DNA of 64,000 bases. Origin: Actinobacillus indolicus (GTDB taxonomy: Bacteria > Pseudomonadota > Gammaproteobacteria > Enterobacterales > Pasteurellaceae). The translations under genes and the position numbers were made by a program. The DNA lies in NCBI RefSeq assembly GCF_004519515.1, contig NZ_CP038145.1, positions 2,150,001-2,214,000 of the forward strand, read 5' to 3'. The notes beneath the pieces are model-generated. The model was not told the DNA's origin and searched no databases. It was given only the letters and a program-made list of their open reading frames with translations. The stretch's first letter is position 1. Each line of letters begins with the position of its first letter. Of the stretch, positions 1 through 9,621 are shown in pieces.

Positions 1-301
1 ATTACCATTAAATGAAAATTCTGCCTTGATGTTTGGGATCGTTTTCTTTTGGGGAATAGGTATTTCGGGAATCAGTTTAGCCTTACAAATGCGAGTCTTA
101 CAACTAGCCCCAGATGCAACAGATGTTGCCACGGCGATTTATTCTGGCATTTATAATATTGGTATTGGCGGAGGAGCCTTAATCGGAAATCAAGTAATGG
201 CTTATTTAGGCCTAAACAATATAGGTTTTATAGGCGCACTATTGGTGATTGTAGGGATGTTGGTATTGATTTTTGGGCATAGTAGACAAAATGGTTGCTA
301 A
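1..301 (+). pseudogene. sotB: SotB-type sugar efflux transporter (MFS), 3' end, C-terminus altered by an IS
   Basis: The reading frame is already open at base 2, so the gene starts before the window; about 99 codons are visible. The segment LAPDATDVATAIYSGIYNIG resembles the C-terminal part of SotB/YdeA-type MFS exporters, which expel sugars and related compounds through the inner membrane. Two hydrophobic helices follow. The IS inserted after the codons for ...LVLIF, so the protein now ends in eight IS-encoded residues and a stop at 299-301. Removing the IS and one 8-bp duplication rejoins the frame to VRGKLPRI and a stop at 1397-1399 beyond the element. The lost tail is only about eight residues, so the protein may still work. 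The family call is from sequence resemblance; function is inferred. Confidence 0.75.
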
Positions 302-360
302 TTTCGTGAAAACTATGCCTATATGACAAAGTGGTTGCTAATGAATATTTTTAATTATTC

Positions 361-1296
361 TTAGCAACTCTTTTTATTTAAAAAATCCTTTATAAACATA
401 ATCTTATGCCTTTTCGTTAATCCTGCATGATGCGATAATTTTTCCTTTAGTTGTCCAAATAAGTTTTCAAGTCTATTTGTCGTTTTTTCGATATTTAAAT
501 CGCCATACTTTTCATAGGTAAATAAATAATCCATATAACGTTTAAAACTATGATAAGCACTTCTTACATTTCTATGTTTATAAGGATAATAGCCCTTCTC
601 ATTCGGTTTATCTGACCGTTCTTCTAAAAATGCTTTATGTTTTAAATACCAATGATGTAATCGTAAATAGAAGTCTTTTTTAGAGCTCTGTTTAAGTGTC
701 AATGCAATGATTTTTAATTCTTTTCCAGCCATAGGCTGATGCTTTTTTCGTAGTGCTCTCATCATAATGGCTACCATATGAAAATGGCACATTTATGTCG
801 GTGTATTCAATAAATCTTTCAATAAACCCCGTCTACCGTCACGGGTAATTGATTGAATTTTATAGCCTTTCATACGAAGTGAATTAAATGCTATCCTGTA
901 ATAAACATCTTTTTCCGTTTTGATGACACGATGGTAAACCACTTTTTTAGAAAGCGAATCCATCAGGACTAAAATACCAAATTCACGACCAAAGAAGGTG
1001 GTATCCGCAATAATATTCAAATAACGTGATAGTGGTGGATTTAATGCTGTTTTAGGGGCTTTTTCGAGATATCTTTGAATTGTTCTAATTGAACAATGAT
1101 ATTTTTCGGCAAGTTGTTTATAGGTTTGTTTTCCTATTGAATAATCATTCCAAATATTTATTGGATTTAATTTCTTTTTAAGGGTAAATGTTTTATTACA
1201 GGCATTACATTTATAGCGTTGAATATTATTTCTTATACCATGTTTGCAAATGTCGCTACTGTGGCAAAAATGACATTTTTTTGGTTCATAATTCAA
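361..1296 (-). pseudogene. IS256-type transposase with N-terminal zinc ribbon, interrupted by one nonsense codon
   Basis: Two consecutive open segments, 1296-796 and 792-361, share one reading frame and are separated only by a TAA at 795-793. The first encodes an N-terminal zinc ribbon (CHFCHS...CNAC), a helix-turn-helix-like segment and two acidic catalytic positions (IIADTTFF and ITRDGRRG). The second begins MCHFHM and contains the third acidic residue in TTNRLENLFGQ. In IS256-type enzymes these blocks form one protein, and the stop falls just before the conserved C-x-F-H motif, probably a CAA-to-TAA change. All catalytic motifs survive, so readthrough or suppression could restore activity. 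The frame opens with TTG at 1296; no in-frame ATG is nearby. Confidence 0.88.
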
Positions 1297-1340
1297 AAAA
1301 GTGGCTTAAAGCCCGTAATATAAGGCTTTAAGCCACTTTT
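1297..1340 (-). terminator. Stem-loop insulating the IS transposase from outside transcription
   Basis: Arms 1297-1313 and 1324-1340 are perfectly complementary over 17 bp with a 10-nt loop. Read on the minus strand the stem is followed by a T run directly in front of the transposase start. It abuts the right terminal inverted repeat. Such hairpins commonly stop readthrough from flanking genes in insertion sequences; that role is inferred. Confidence 0.7.
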
Positions 1341-1400
1341 TAGCAACCATTTTGTCTACTATGCCGATTTTTGTTAGGGGAAAATTGCCTAGGATATAAA

Positions 1401-1441
1401 AAAGTGTTGATTCTTAAAGAAAAGAATCAACACTTTGTTTT
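1401..1441. terminator. Bidirectional terminator between sotB and the SH3-domain gene
   Basis: A 15-bp perfect stem (1401-1415 with 1422-1436, loop AAAGAA) is followed by GTTTTT on the plus strand and by a T run on the minus strand. It sits between the convergent ends of the original sotB frame (stop at 1399) and the minus-strand gene ending at 1448. Confidence 0.88.
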
Positions 1442-1447
1442 TCTGAG

Positions 1448-2056
1448 TTATGCCCAGCCGTTGTTACGTTTTCGTCTTGGAAGTAGAACAGGGATTAATA
1501 AACCAAGTAATAAACCCACACCTAGAACAGATCCGCCATAAATGAAATATTGAATCATTATCTCACGAGATGATGCATCCTGAATTGCTTCTAAATCCCG
1601 ATTTTTATTTTTCAGTATATCTAATTCACGTTTTAGTTGAGCATTTTGTTCTAATAATTCATTACTTTGCTGATCTGCTTGTTGTGTACGGCGTTGCATT
1701 TCAGCAGTGCGTTGTTGCCAGTCTTTATCAATACTATTTAATTTTGTGGTTAATTCTTGAACTTTTTGTTGCAATTGTGGGGTTAATTCTTTTGAGCTTG
1801 GCGTAGAAGTTAGCTCATTATTCAGAATCCAGGCTTCACGGTTTTTACTGTCACGAACGAGTGAATAACGTTCTTTTTTATCAATTAATGTGACTTTCTC
1901 TCCTGCTTGAATCGCTCCAGAAATTTTAAATTGATCGCCTGGTCCCTTACGTAAATAGGTACTGAGGTTTTCTGTAACATACTGAGTTTGAGCAAATGTA
2001 GGAAGTGAGACACTAAAAAGTAAAGTTGCAAGTAATGCCGGAAGTCGTTTTTGCAT
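1448..2056 (-). CDS. SH3-domain protein with coiled coil and C-terminal membrane anchor (YgiM-like)
   Basis: The 202-residue product starts at the ATG at 2056, which has an AAGGA ribosome site about 7 nt upstream; a longer frame back to 2182 would overlap pit and a terminator. It has an N-terminal signal sequence ending near TFAQ, then a bacterial SH3 domain (about 25-90, with YVTENLSTYLRKGPG), a long Gln/Leu-rich coiled coil (about 100-165), a transmembrane helix (GGSVLGVGLLLGLLIPVLL) and a basic tail RRKR. This architecture matches the YgiM/TIGR04211 SH3-and-anchor family, an exported inner-membrane protein probably acting at the cell envelope. It lies downstream of pit, with a terminator between them. 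The biochemical role is unknown. Confidence 0.85.
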   Translation of the reverse strand: MQKRLPALLATLLFSVSLPTFAQTQYVTENLSTYLRKGPGDQFKISGAIQAGEKVTLIDKKERYSLVRDSKNREAWILNNELTSTPSSKELTPQLQQKVQELTTKLNSIDKDWQQRTAEMQRRTQQADQQSNELLEQNAQLKRELDILKNKNRDLEAIQDASSREIMIQYFIYGGSVLGVGLLLGLLIPVLLPRRKRNNGWA

Positions 2057-2067
2057 AAAAGTCCTTA

Positions 2068-2105
2068 ATAAAAAATAAAAGAAAAGTGCGAGAGTCGCAC
2101 TTTTC
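2068..2105 (-). terminator. Terminator after pit
   Basis: Arms 2081-2091 and 2095-2105 form an 11-bp stem (GAAAAGTGCGA / TCGCACTTTTC) with a 3-nt loop. On the minus strand it is followed by a T-rich tract, consistent with ending the DUF47-pit transcript before the SH3-domain gene. Confidence 0.8.
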
Positions 2106-2129
2106 TGAATTGTCAACAATGCCACATTA

Positions 2130-3392
2130 TTATAGGAAGAATGCAGCAAGAATGTAGTAAATAATAATTGATAAAATAGCACCAGCAGGTAAGGTGATCA
2201 CCCAAGAAGCAACAATATTGCGAATTACACCTAAATTTAAGGCTGCAATACCACGTGCAAAACCAACCCCTAATACTGCACCTACTAAGGTTTGTGTTGT
2301 TGAAATTGGTAAACCTGTTCCTGATGCTAAAACAACGGTGATTGCACAAGCAAACTGTGCAGCAAAACCGCGACTAGGCGTTAAATCAGTAATACCAGTA
2401 CCAATCGTACCCATTACTTTATGTCCCATCACAGCTAGACCGACTGCAATACCAATAGCACCAAGAGGAAGAATCCAAGGAGCCATAATAGTTTTGCCTT
2501 CAATAACACCACCGTGCTCTACGATAGAAACAACGGCTGCTAGAGGTCCAATCGCATTCGCTACATCATTTGAACCGTGGGCGAAAGCCATTGCACAAGC
2601 GGTAATCAACATTAATATGCTAAATACCTTTTCTACACCACTAAAGCCACCTTTCTTCAAACGAGAGATAAAGGCATTGCTGCGTAAGTAGAAGTAACAA
2701 GCTACAGTTGAGATAATCGCAAGAACAAAACCAATCATTACTGTTTGGGCATAAGTAAGCTCTAAACCTAAATGTTTAAAACCTTTGTCTAACGTTACCA
2801 CACAGATAATTAATACTGTAAGTCCCGCATAATAAGGCGCATACTTTTGTGCGTTTTTTAATGGTTCTTCAGTATCAAAAATAAGTTTTTGGGTCGAAAT
2901 AAAGATGAGATATGCAACAATCCCTGCAATTACAGGCGTAATAAACCAACTACCTACAATTCCACTAAATTGGGACCATTGTACTGCTTCGGTACCTACG
3001 GTTACACAAGCGAATCCAACAATAGCACCAATAATAGAGTGTGTTGTTGATACAGGCCAAGCCATTTCTGATGCAATAAGCAACCAAGCACCTGCTGCAA
3101 ATAGTGATGCCATCATCCCTAAAATGAGCACTTCAGGTTTTCCAAAGAAAGCATCTGAAGCAATAATTCCACTCTTGATGGTTTCTGCCACTTCACCACC
3201 AGCTAAATAAGCACCAGCAAATTCAAAGACTAGTGCAATATAAATAGCTTGTCTTGCTGTAATTGTACCTGAACCAACAGATGTTCCCATTGCATTTGCT
3301 ACATCATTTGCACCGATACCAAATGCCATTAAAAAACCAAAAACAGCCGTAATTAGAATAATGATAAAACCATAATTTTGGATGAGTTCCAT
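2130..3392 (-). CDS. pit: Low-affinity inorganic phosphate permease (Pit/PHO4 family)
   Basis: 420 residues with about ten hydrophobic segments. The two inverted halves each carry the PHO4-family signature: GANDVANAMG near residue 27 and GSNDVANAIG near residue 270. These Asn-Asp motifs belong to the phosphate/cation path of the permease, which imports phosphate (probably as a metal-phosphate complex) driven by the ion gradient. The ATG at 3392 has a GAGG about 9 nt upstream. The gene follows the DUF47 gene by only 12 bp, the usual operon pairing of Pit-type permeases with a PhoU-like accessory protein. No frame damage is seen. Confidence 0.95.
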   Translation of the reverse strand: MELIQNYGFIIILITAVFGFLMAFGIGANDVANAMGTSVGSGTITARQAIYIALVFEFAGAYLAGGEVAETIKSGIIASDAFFGKPEVLILGMMASLFAAGAWLLIASEMAWPVSTTHSIIGAIVGFACVTVGTEAVQWSQFSGIVGSWFITPVIAGIVAYLIFISTQKLIFDTEEPLKNAQKYAPYYAGLTVLIICVVTLDKGFKHLGLELTYAQTVMIGFVLAIISTVACYFYLRSNAFISRLKKGGFSGVEKVFSILMLITACAMAFAHGSNDVANAIGPLAAVVSIVEHGGVIEGKTIMAPWILPLGAIGIAVGLAVMGHKVMGTIGTGITDLTPSRGFAAQFACAITVVLASGTGLPISTTQTLVGAVLGVGFARGIAALNLGVIRNIVASWVITLPAGAILSIIIYYILAAFFL

Positions 3393-3404
3393 AATTAAAA
3401 CCTC

Positions 3405-4085
3405 TTATGAACGAGCTAGCATCAACTCAATACGTGAGCCGATACGTTGTGCCTGATCTGCAAGAACACCGACCCATTCAATAATTTTATATAAGAACAT
3501 AATATCAATAGGATTATATTGACTTTCAATCCCTAACATTGCTTTGCGCAATACGATTTGAAGTTGATCAGTATCATCTTCGATAGTATCTAATTCAAGA
3601 ATCATGTTATTTACGAAATTCAATTCACGACCACGAAAACCTGTTTCAAGTAAGTGATCCATTTCATTAATGACTTTATCAACATGAATTGTTGCATCTA
3701 AGCTTCGACTTAAGAATTGTTGGAATACACCTTGAATTTCTGTTGGAATAATTAATTGACGTCCAATAACTCGGCCAGAAATATCTTTTGAATAGTTTGC
3801 TAACTTATCTAATTGAGTGACTAATTCAAGTAGGTCTGTACGTTCTACAGGCATAAATAAACCGCGCGGAGACTTTAAGCGAATTTCACGTTTTAAAGTA
3901 TCAGCACGGTGTTCTAAATCAATGATTTTACGACGGATTTCTTCTGCGTCATTCCATTCATTTTTAAATGTAGATTCAAAAAATGGAACAAGTAGTCCAC
4001 AACATTCAGTCACTTTTTTTGAGTGCTGTTGTAGGGGTTTGAGTGGCGATTGTGCGAATAATCCTAAAATATTATTCATTGCCAT
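3405..4085 (-). CDS. PhoU-like DUF47 protein, accessory to the phosphate permease
   Basis: About 226 residues, mostly helical and charged, without a signal peptide or membrane segments. It belongs to the DUF47/TIGR00153 family of PhoU-like helical-bundle proteins; family members sit beside pit genes and are thought to modulate the permease. Acidic pairs such as EHRADTLKREI, ELVTQLDKL and LELDTIEDDTDQL resemble the metal-cluster motifs of PhoU folds. The ATG at 4085 is preferred because a GGAGAG lies 7 nt upstream; the TTG at 4100 is the only longer option. It is first in the operon with pit. Confidence 0.9.
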   Translation of the reverse strand: MAMNNILGLFAQSPLKPLQQHSKKVTECCGLLVPFFESTFKNEWNDAEEIRRKIIDLEHRADTLKREIRLKSPRGLFMPVERTDLLELVTQLDKLANYSKDISGRVIGRQLIIPTEIQGVFQQFLSRSLDATIHVDKVINEMDHLLETGFRGRELNFVNNMILELDTIEDDTDQLQIVLRKAMLGIESQYNPIDIMFLYKIIEWVGVLADQAQRIGSRIELMLARS

Positions 4086-4100
4086 ATTGTATCTCTCCAA

Positions 4101-5382
<1,282 letters not shown>

Positions 5383-5390
5383 TTGATACA

Positions 5391-5523
5391 TTCCCTTCCC
5401 CCGCTTGCGGGGGAAGGTGCCGAAGGCGGAAGGGGGGATTGCAAAATGTTACTTAAATCTGACCGCTTGTAATTGCCTTAAAGGCTCCCCCTCCTTTGCC
5501 CTCCCCCGTAAACGGGGGAAGAG
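5391..5523. repeat. Palindromic (MITE/REP-like) insertion between pheS and pheT with an internal uptake signal
   Basis: Two inverted copies of a roughly 40-bp module occupy 5394-5438 and 5483-5522. Each has its own GC-rich hairpin (left 5394-5417, right 5501-5521, both with runs of five C and five G) and a second G-rich or C-rich arm. Between them lies ACCGCTTGT (5462-5470), a minus-oriented uptake signal core. The surrounding DNA is AT-rich, so these C/G runs stand out. The element is transcribed in the pheST mRNA, where the paired modules could form one long stem. Confidence 0.75.
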
Positions 5524-5547
5524 AAAAGAATTAATGAGGAATAAATA

Positions 5548-7935
5548 ATGAAATTCAGTGAAAGTTGGTTGCGTGAGTGGGTGAATCCAGCGATTACCAC
5601 CGAACAGTTATGTGACCAAATTACTATGTTAGGGTTAGAAGTCGATGCCGTTGAAGCGGTTGCAGGTGAATTTAACGGTGTTGTTATCGGCGAAGTGGTT
5701 GAATGTGCTCAACACCCTGATGCCGATAAATTGCGTGTCACCAAAGTAAATGTGGGTGGCGAACGTTTATTAGACATTGTTTGTGGCGCACCAAACTGCC
5801 GTCAAGGTTTGAAAGTAGCTTGTGCAACAGAAGGGGCGGTGTTACCAGGTGATTTTAAAATTAAGAAAACCAAATTGCGTGGTCAGCCGTCAGAGGGAAT
5901 GCTTTGTTCATTCTCAGAATTAGGGATTAAAGAAGATCATAGCGGTATTATTGAGTTACCTGCGGACGCACCAGTGGGTGTAGATTTCCGTGACTATCTC
6001 AAATTAAACGACCGTGCGATTGAAATCAGCTTAACGCCAAACCGTGCGGACTGTTTAAGCATTGCAGGGATCGCTCGTGAAGTTGGGGTAGTGAATCAAT
6101 TAGCGGTAAATGCACCTGAAATTCAAGCTGTGCCTGCAACCATTGCAGATAAAGTGGCGATTGAACTTCAAGCCCCTGAAGCCTGCCCACGCTATTTAGG
6201 TCGTGTGGTGAAAAATGTGAATGTCAAAGCACAGTCACCATTATGGTTACAGGAAAAATTACGCCGTTGTGGTATTCGTTCTATCGATCCGATTGTGGAT
6301 ATTACCAATCTGAGCTTACTTGAACTTGGTCAGCCAATGCACGCTTTTGATGCGGCAAAAATCAACGGTGTAATCCAAGTGCGTATGGCAAAAGAGGGCG
6401 AAGAACTCGTGTTACTTGATGGTACGACGGCAAAACTTCAGCCAAATACCTTGTTAATTGCAGACCAAAACGGACCGCTTGCAATGGCTGGTATTTTTGG
6501 TGGCGAAGCGAGTGGTGTAAGCGCTGAAACTAAAGATGTGGTGTTAGAAGCTGCATTCTTCGCACCGCTTGCAATTACAGGGCGCGCAAGACAATATGGC
6601 TTACACACAGACGCATCGCACCGCTTTGAGCGTGGCGTCGATCCAGAATTAACGCGTAAAGCAATGGAAAGAGCAACAGCGTTATTACTTGAAATTTGTG
6701 GCGGTGAAGCAGGGGAAATCGTGGAAGCGGTGAGTTCAGCTCATTTACCAACATCTAAACAAGTGGTTTTACGCCGTAGCAAATTAGATAGCTTACTCGG
6801 TCACCATATTGATAGCGAAACCGTAACCGATATTTTAGCTCGCTTAGGTTTAAACCCAAGCTATGCAAACGAGAGCTGGACGGTTCAATCACCAAGCTGG
6901 CGTTTTGATATTGAGATCGAAGAAGATCTTGTAGAAGAAGTCGCACGTATTTACGGCTATAACAGTATTCCAAATAATGCACCACTTGCTCATTTACAAA
7001 TGAAAGGTGTCCCAGAAAAAGTCTTGGAAGCGATTCGTGTCCGTACGGCATTGATTGATAGTGATTACCAAGAGGTTATCACTTATAGCTTTGTTGATCC
7101 TAAAATCCAAGAGTTGTTACACCCAAGCCAAGAAGCGTTAATTCTGCCAAATCCGATTTCAAGTGAAATGTCGGCAATGCGTTTATCGCTTTTAACTGGC
7201 TTGCTTGAAACTGTGGCGTATAACCAAAACCGCCAGCAAAATCGAGTGCGTATTTTTGAAAGCGGTTTACGTTTCATTCCAGATACCAATGCGGAAAATA
7301 GTGTTCGCCAAGAATTTGTGATTGGCGGTGTGATTGCAGGAGATAAACGCCCCGCTCATTGGGAACATAAAGCAGAAAATGTTGATTTCTTTGATTTAAA
7401 AGGGGATTTAGAGCGCGTTCTCTCTTTAACTCGTGTGAGAAATGATTTACGATTTGTCGCAAAAGCATTTCCTGCATTCCATCCGGGACAATCGGCTGCT
7501 ATTATGTTAGATGGTAAAGAAATTGGCTTTATTGGTACAATTCACCCTAAAATCGTACAAAAACTCGGTCTTTCGGGTAAACCTGTGGCGTTTGAAATTT
7601 TGGCTTCTGCAATTTCTGAACGTCAAGTTCCAAATGCAAAAGAAATTTCACGCTTCCCTGCGAATAAACGTGATATCGCAATTGTTGTAGACAGCACAAT
7701 TCCAGCTGGTGATGTATTAGATACTGTACGACAAGCTGGAGGTGTTAAACTTGTTGGAGTCAATTTATTTGATGTTTACCAAGGTACTAATTTAGCCGAA
7801 GGTAAGAAAAGTTTAGCCATCAGCTTAACGATTCAAGATACAGAAAAAACCCTTGAAGAAGAAGAGATTAATGCGGTGATTCAAGCTGTTTTAGAAGCAC
7901 TTTCACAACGTTTTAATGCTTATCTAAGAGATTAG
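5548..7935 (+). CDS. pheT: Phenylalanine-tRNA ligase beta subunit
   Basis: 795 residues, as in other gamma-proteobacteria. It has the N-terminal tRNA-binding (EMAP-like) domain at about 40-150 with [16 protein letters not shown], the B3/B4 editing domain at about 210-385, the DNA-binding-like B5 domain at about 400-470, the inactive synthetase-like core, and the C-terminal anticodon-binding ferredoxin-like domain at about 700-793 ([14 protein letters not shown]). It provides tRNA recognition and editing of mischarged Tyr-tRNA-Phe. A TGAGGA lies 8-10 nt before the ATG. The stop is 15 bp before ihfA, so pheT and ihfA are probably cotranscribed. Confidence 0.97.
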   Translation: MKFSESWLREWVNPAITTEQLCDQITMLGLEVDAVEAVAGEFNGVVIGEVVECAQHPDADKLRVTKVNVGGERLLDIVCGAPNCRQGLKVACATEGAVLPGDFKIKKTKLRGQPSEGMLCSFSELGIKEDHSGIIELPADAPVGVDFRDYLKLNDRAIEISLTPNRADCLSIAGIAREVGVVNQLAVNAPEIQAVPATIADKVAIELQAPEACPRYLGRVVKNVNVKAQSPLWLQEKLRRCGIRSIDPIVDITNLSLLELGQPMHAFDAAKINGVIQVRMAKEGEELVLLDGTTAKLQPNTLLIADQNGPLAMAGIFGGEASGVSAETKDVVLEAAFFAPLAITGRARQYGLHTDASHRFERGVDPELTRKAMERATALLLEICGGEAGEIVEAVSSAHLPTSKQVVLRRSKLDSLLGHHIDSETVTDILARLGLNPSYANESWTVQSPSWRFDIEIEEDLVEEVARIYGYNSIPNNAPLAHLQMKGVPEKVLEAIRVRTALIDSDYQEVITYSFVDPKIQELLHPSQEALILPNPISSEMSAMRLSLLTGLLETVAYNQNRQQNRVRIFESGLRFIPDTNAENSVRQEFVIGGVIAGDKRPAHWEHKAENVDFFDLKGDLERVLSLTRVRNDLRFVAKAFPAFHPGQSAAIMLDGKEIGFIGTIHPKIVQKLGLSGKPVAFEILASAISERQVPNAKEISRFPANKRDIAIVVDSTIPAGDVLDTVRQAGGVKLVGVNLFDVYQGTNLAEGKKSLAISLTIQDTEKTLEEEEINAVIQAVLEALSQRFNAYLRD

Positions 7936-7950
7936 ATGTAAGGATAAATT

Positions 7951-8247
7951 ATGGCACTTACCAAAATTGAAATCGCAGAAAACCTAGTTGAAAAATTTGG
8001 GTTAGATAAACGTATTGCAAAGCAATTTGTCGAGGATTTTTTTGAAGAAATTCGCCAATCTCTTGAAAAAGGCGAAGAAGTAAAATTATCAGGGTTTGGT
8101 AATTTTACTGTTCGTGATAAGAAAGCCCGTCCAGGTCGTAATCCGAAAACAGGGGAAGATGTTGCAGTCTCTGCACGTCGAGTCGTTGTTTTTAAGCCAG
8201 GGCAAAAATTGCGTGAGCGTGTCGAAACTGCGAAGGTAAAAGCCTAA
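7951..8247 (+). CDS. ihfA: Integration host factor alpha subunit
   Basis: 98 residues of the HU/IHF family. The DNA-intercalating beta-arm carries [10 protein letters not shown], with the proline that kinks DNA, and [13 protein letters not shown] is the family signature. With IHF-beta (not in this window) it makes the nucleoid protein that bends DNA at specific sites and supports recombination and transcription. It sits 15 bp after pheT, as in E. coli where ihfA is driven partly from the pheST operon. An AAGGA precedes the ATG. A strong terminator follows directly. Confidence 0.97.
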   Translation: MALTKIEIAENLVEKFGLDKRIAKQFVEDFFEEIRQSLEKGEEVKLSGFGNFTVRDKKARPGRNPKTGEDVAVSARRVVVFKPGQKLRERVETAKVKA

Positions 8248-8251
8248 CATA

Positions 8252-8288
8252 ATTAAATATTCTGCCATTTTATGGCAGAATATTTTTT
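8252..8288 (+). terminator. Terminator after ihfA
   Basis: An inverted repeat (AATATTCTGCCA / TGGCAGAATATT) with a TTTTA loop is followed by TTTT. It closes the pheS-pheT-ihfA transcript just before the ribosome site of the next gene. Confidence 0.88.
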
Positions 8289-8300
8289 AAGGAGTTAAAG

Positions 8301-8831
8301 ATGTTTTCTATCAAACAGAAAAAACGATTACTATTTTGTTCGCTTTTAGCAAGTGCATTAGTTTTAACTGCTTGTAGTAGTTCTCCTGATGTAGATAAAC
8401 CGAGAAAATCTCAGACATCAAAAATTTATAGAACAAATAAAGGAAGTCTTAATGATCCTATTTTTGTGATCAGTAGCCTTAGCGAGCATCAAAGAGAGTG
8501 GAAAGGAACACGTTATCGTTTAGGCGGAACAAGTCGTAGTGGCGTAGATTGTTCTGGATTTATGCAAATTACATTCCGAGATTTATTTGGAATCGATTTG
8601 CCAAGAACGACAACGGAACAATCAAAAGAAGGGACTCGAGTATCTAAAAGTGACTTACAAACGGGTGATTTAGTGTTTTTTAACACAGGAAGAGGACCTA
8701 ATGGAAAACACGTTGGCGTATATGTAAAAGATGGTCAGTTTTTACATGCTTCAACAAAAGGTGGGGTTATTTATTCTGATATGAACTCACCTTATTGGTC
8801 TAAAACATTTTGGCAAGCACGCCGTTTATAA
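8301..8831 (+). CDS. nlpC: NlpC/P60-family cell-wall endopeptidase lipoprotein (Spr/MepS type)
   Basis: 176 residues. A type II signal peptide ends in the lipobox LTAC, with lipidated Cys25. The NlpC/P60 domain fills about 60-176, with catalytic Cys84 in VDCSGF, His137 in KHVGVY and His149 in FLHAS. Enzymes of this family cleave peptidoglycan cross-links or stem peptides; MepS acts as a DD-endopeptidase during wall growth. The lipobox places it at the inner face of the outer membrane. A strong AAGGAG precedes the ATG at 8301. It has its own transcript after the ihfA terminator. The choice between NlpC and MepS subfamily is not certain. Confidence 0.92.
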   Translation: MFSIKQKKRLLFCSLLASALVLTACSSSPDVDKPRKSQTSKIYRTNKGSLNDPIFVISSLSEHQREWKGTRYRLGGTSRSGVDCSGFMQITFRDLFGIDLPRTTTEQSKEGTRVSKSDLQTGDLVFFNTGRGPNGKHVGVYVKDGQFLHASTKGGVIYSDMNSPYWSKTFWQARRL

Positions 8832-8890
8832 GAAAAATATGAAGTAGATCACAAAAATGAGATAAAGTTTACGTTTTTCTTTAAAAATAT

Positions 8891-9007
8891 TTGAAAAGTT
8901 GACTTACTTGACGTAATCTACATACACCAAACAACAAGTGTTGTGTCCAACAACCAAATTCATAAATTTGCTTTCCGAGTAGCCCCTGATATAGGGGCTT
9001 TTTTTTA
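8891..9007 (+). ncRNA. Candidate small RNA with its own promoter and terminator
   Basis: A sigma70-like promoter can be read as TTGAAA (8891-8896), a 17-nt spacer and TAATCT (8914-8919), putting the start near 8926. The transcript would be about 80 nt, with a small hairpin (ACAAC AAGT GTTGT), an unstructured AC/A-rich stretch and a strong terminator stem AGCCCC...GGGGCT followed by eight T (about 8981-9006). No ORF with a ribosome site fits. The terminator is 150 bp after nlpC and oriented only on the plus strand, so it does not serve the minus-strand dedA gene. It could instead be the end of an untranslated nlpC trailer. No known sRNA family was recognised. Confidence 0.5.
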
Positions 9008-9012
9008 TGCCT

Positions 9013-9609
9013 TTAGTTTGCGTTGCGGGATTTTTTCCACTTCCAAAACACAATAGCACCACCAATGAGTAAAATAACCCAAATAGCTATTTGCCCTTTC
9101 TGAATTTGGTGATGTAACCAGTCTAAATTTTTCGCACCAAAATCACCTAAGTAAACCCAAATTGGAACAGAGATGATCGCAGCAAAAAAATCAACTAAAA
9201 CGAAGCGGGTAAAAGTCACACGTCGAGTAATGCCTGAAACAAGATAAACGACAGCACGAAGACCCGGTAAAAAACGAGCAACGAATAATAGTTTCCAACC
9301 TTGTTTTTCAAAACGTTCTTGAACTGTAGCAAAACGTTCAGGTGTAGCAATACGTCTAATTAATGGAAATTGTAATATTCTTTCGCCATAAATTCTGCCT
9401 AACCAATACATTGTACTGTCACCAATTAACACACCAAGCATACTGACGACAAGCATCCAATGGACATTAGTATAGCCAAGACCTGAAATTACACCACCAG
9501 ACACGAGTGTAATATCTTCTGGAATAGGTAGTCCAAATCCACAGGCAAGCAATACAAAAAATACAGCCCAATAACCGTAACTGCTAAAAAATTCAATTAA
9601 TAATTCCAT
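9013..9609 (-). CDS. DedA-family inner-membrane protein
   Basis: 198 residues with four to five hydrophobic segments. The family hallmarks are the acidic PIPEDITLVSGG near residue 27 and the basic FVARFLPGLRAVVYLVSG near residue 108. DedA (SNARE-associated/VTT domain) proteins are linked to lipid-carrier or phospholipid translocation and membrane homeostasis. It follows purR by 12 bp and is probably cotranscribed with it. A GGAG precedes the ATG at 9609. No terminator oriented for this strand is obvious after its stop. The specific substrate is unknown. Confidence 0.88.
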   Translation of the reverse strand: MELLIEFFSSYGYWAVFFVLLACGFGLPIPEDITLVSGGVISGLGYTNVHWMLVVSMLGVLIGDSTMYWLGRIYGERILQFPLIRRIATPERFATVQERFEKQGWKLLFVARFLPGLRAVVYLVSGITRRVTFTRFVLVDFFAAIISVPIWVYLGDFGAKNLDWLHHQIQKGQIAIWVILLIGGAIVFWKWKKSRNAN

Positions 9610-9621
9610 TAATTCTCCTTA

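Larger units (their letters stand above)
276..1365 (-). mobile_element. IS256-type insertion sequence (1090 bp) with 8-bp target duplication
   Basis: The ends are perfect 25-bp inverted repeats at 276-300 and 1341-1365 (outer end GGCATAGTAGAC, inner end TGGTTGCTA). The element is flanked by the exact direct repeat GATTTTTG at 268-275 and 1366-1373, an 8-bp target duplication typical of the IS256 family. It carries one transposase frame on the minus strand, broken by a stop codon. A second imperfect copy of the inner end motif lies at 322-342, exactly 40 bp inside the left end. A 17-bp stem-loop sits just inside the right end. Perfect repeats and duplication point to recent insertion. Confidence 0.93.

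Noticed and set aside
2057..2182. Extended N-terminus of the SH3-domain protein
   Set aside because: It would run through the pit terminator and overlap the pit coding end; the ATG at 2056 has a ribosome site and gives a clean signal peptide.
2194..3210. Plus-strand ORFs of 165 and 101 codons inside pit
   Set aside because: Antisense shadows of a conserved permease gene, with low-complexity Ala/Thr/Pro translation.
8848..8868. CRP site upstream of the candidate sRNA (TAGATCACAAAAATGAGATA)
   Set aside because: Only one half-site (ATCACA) is present; the other half does not fit.
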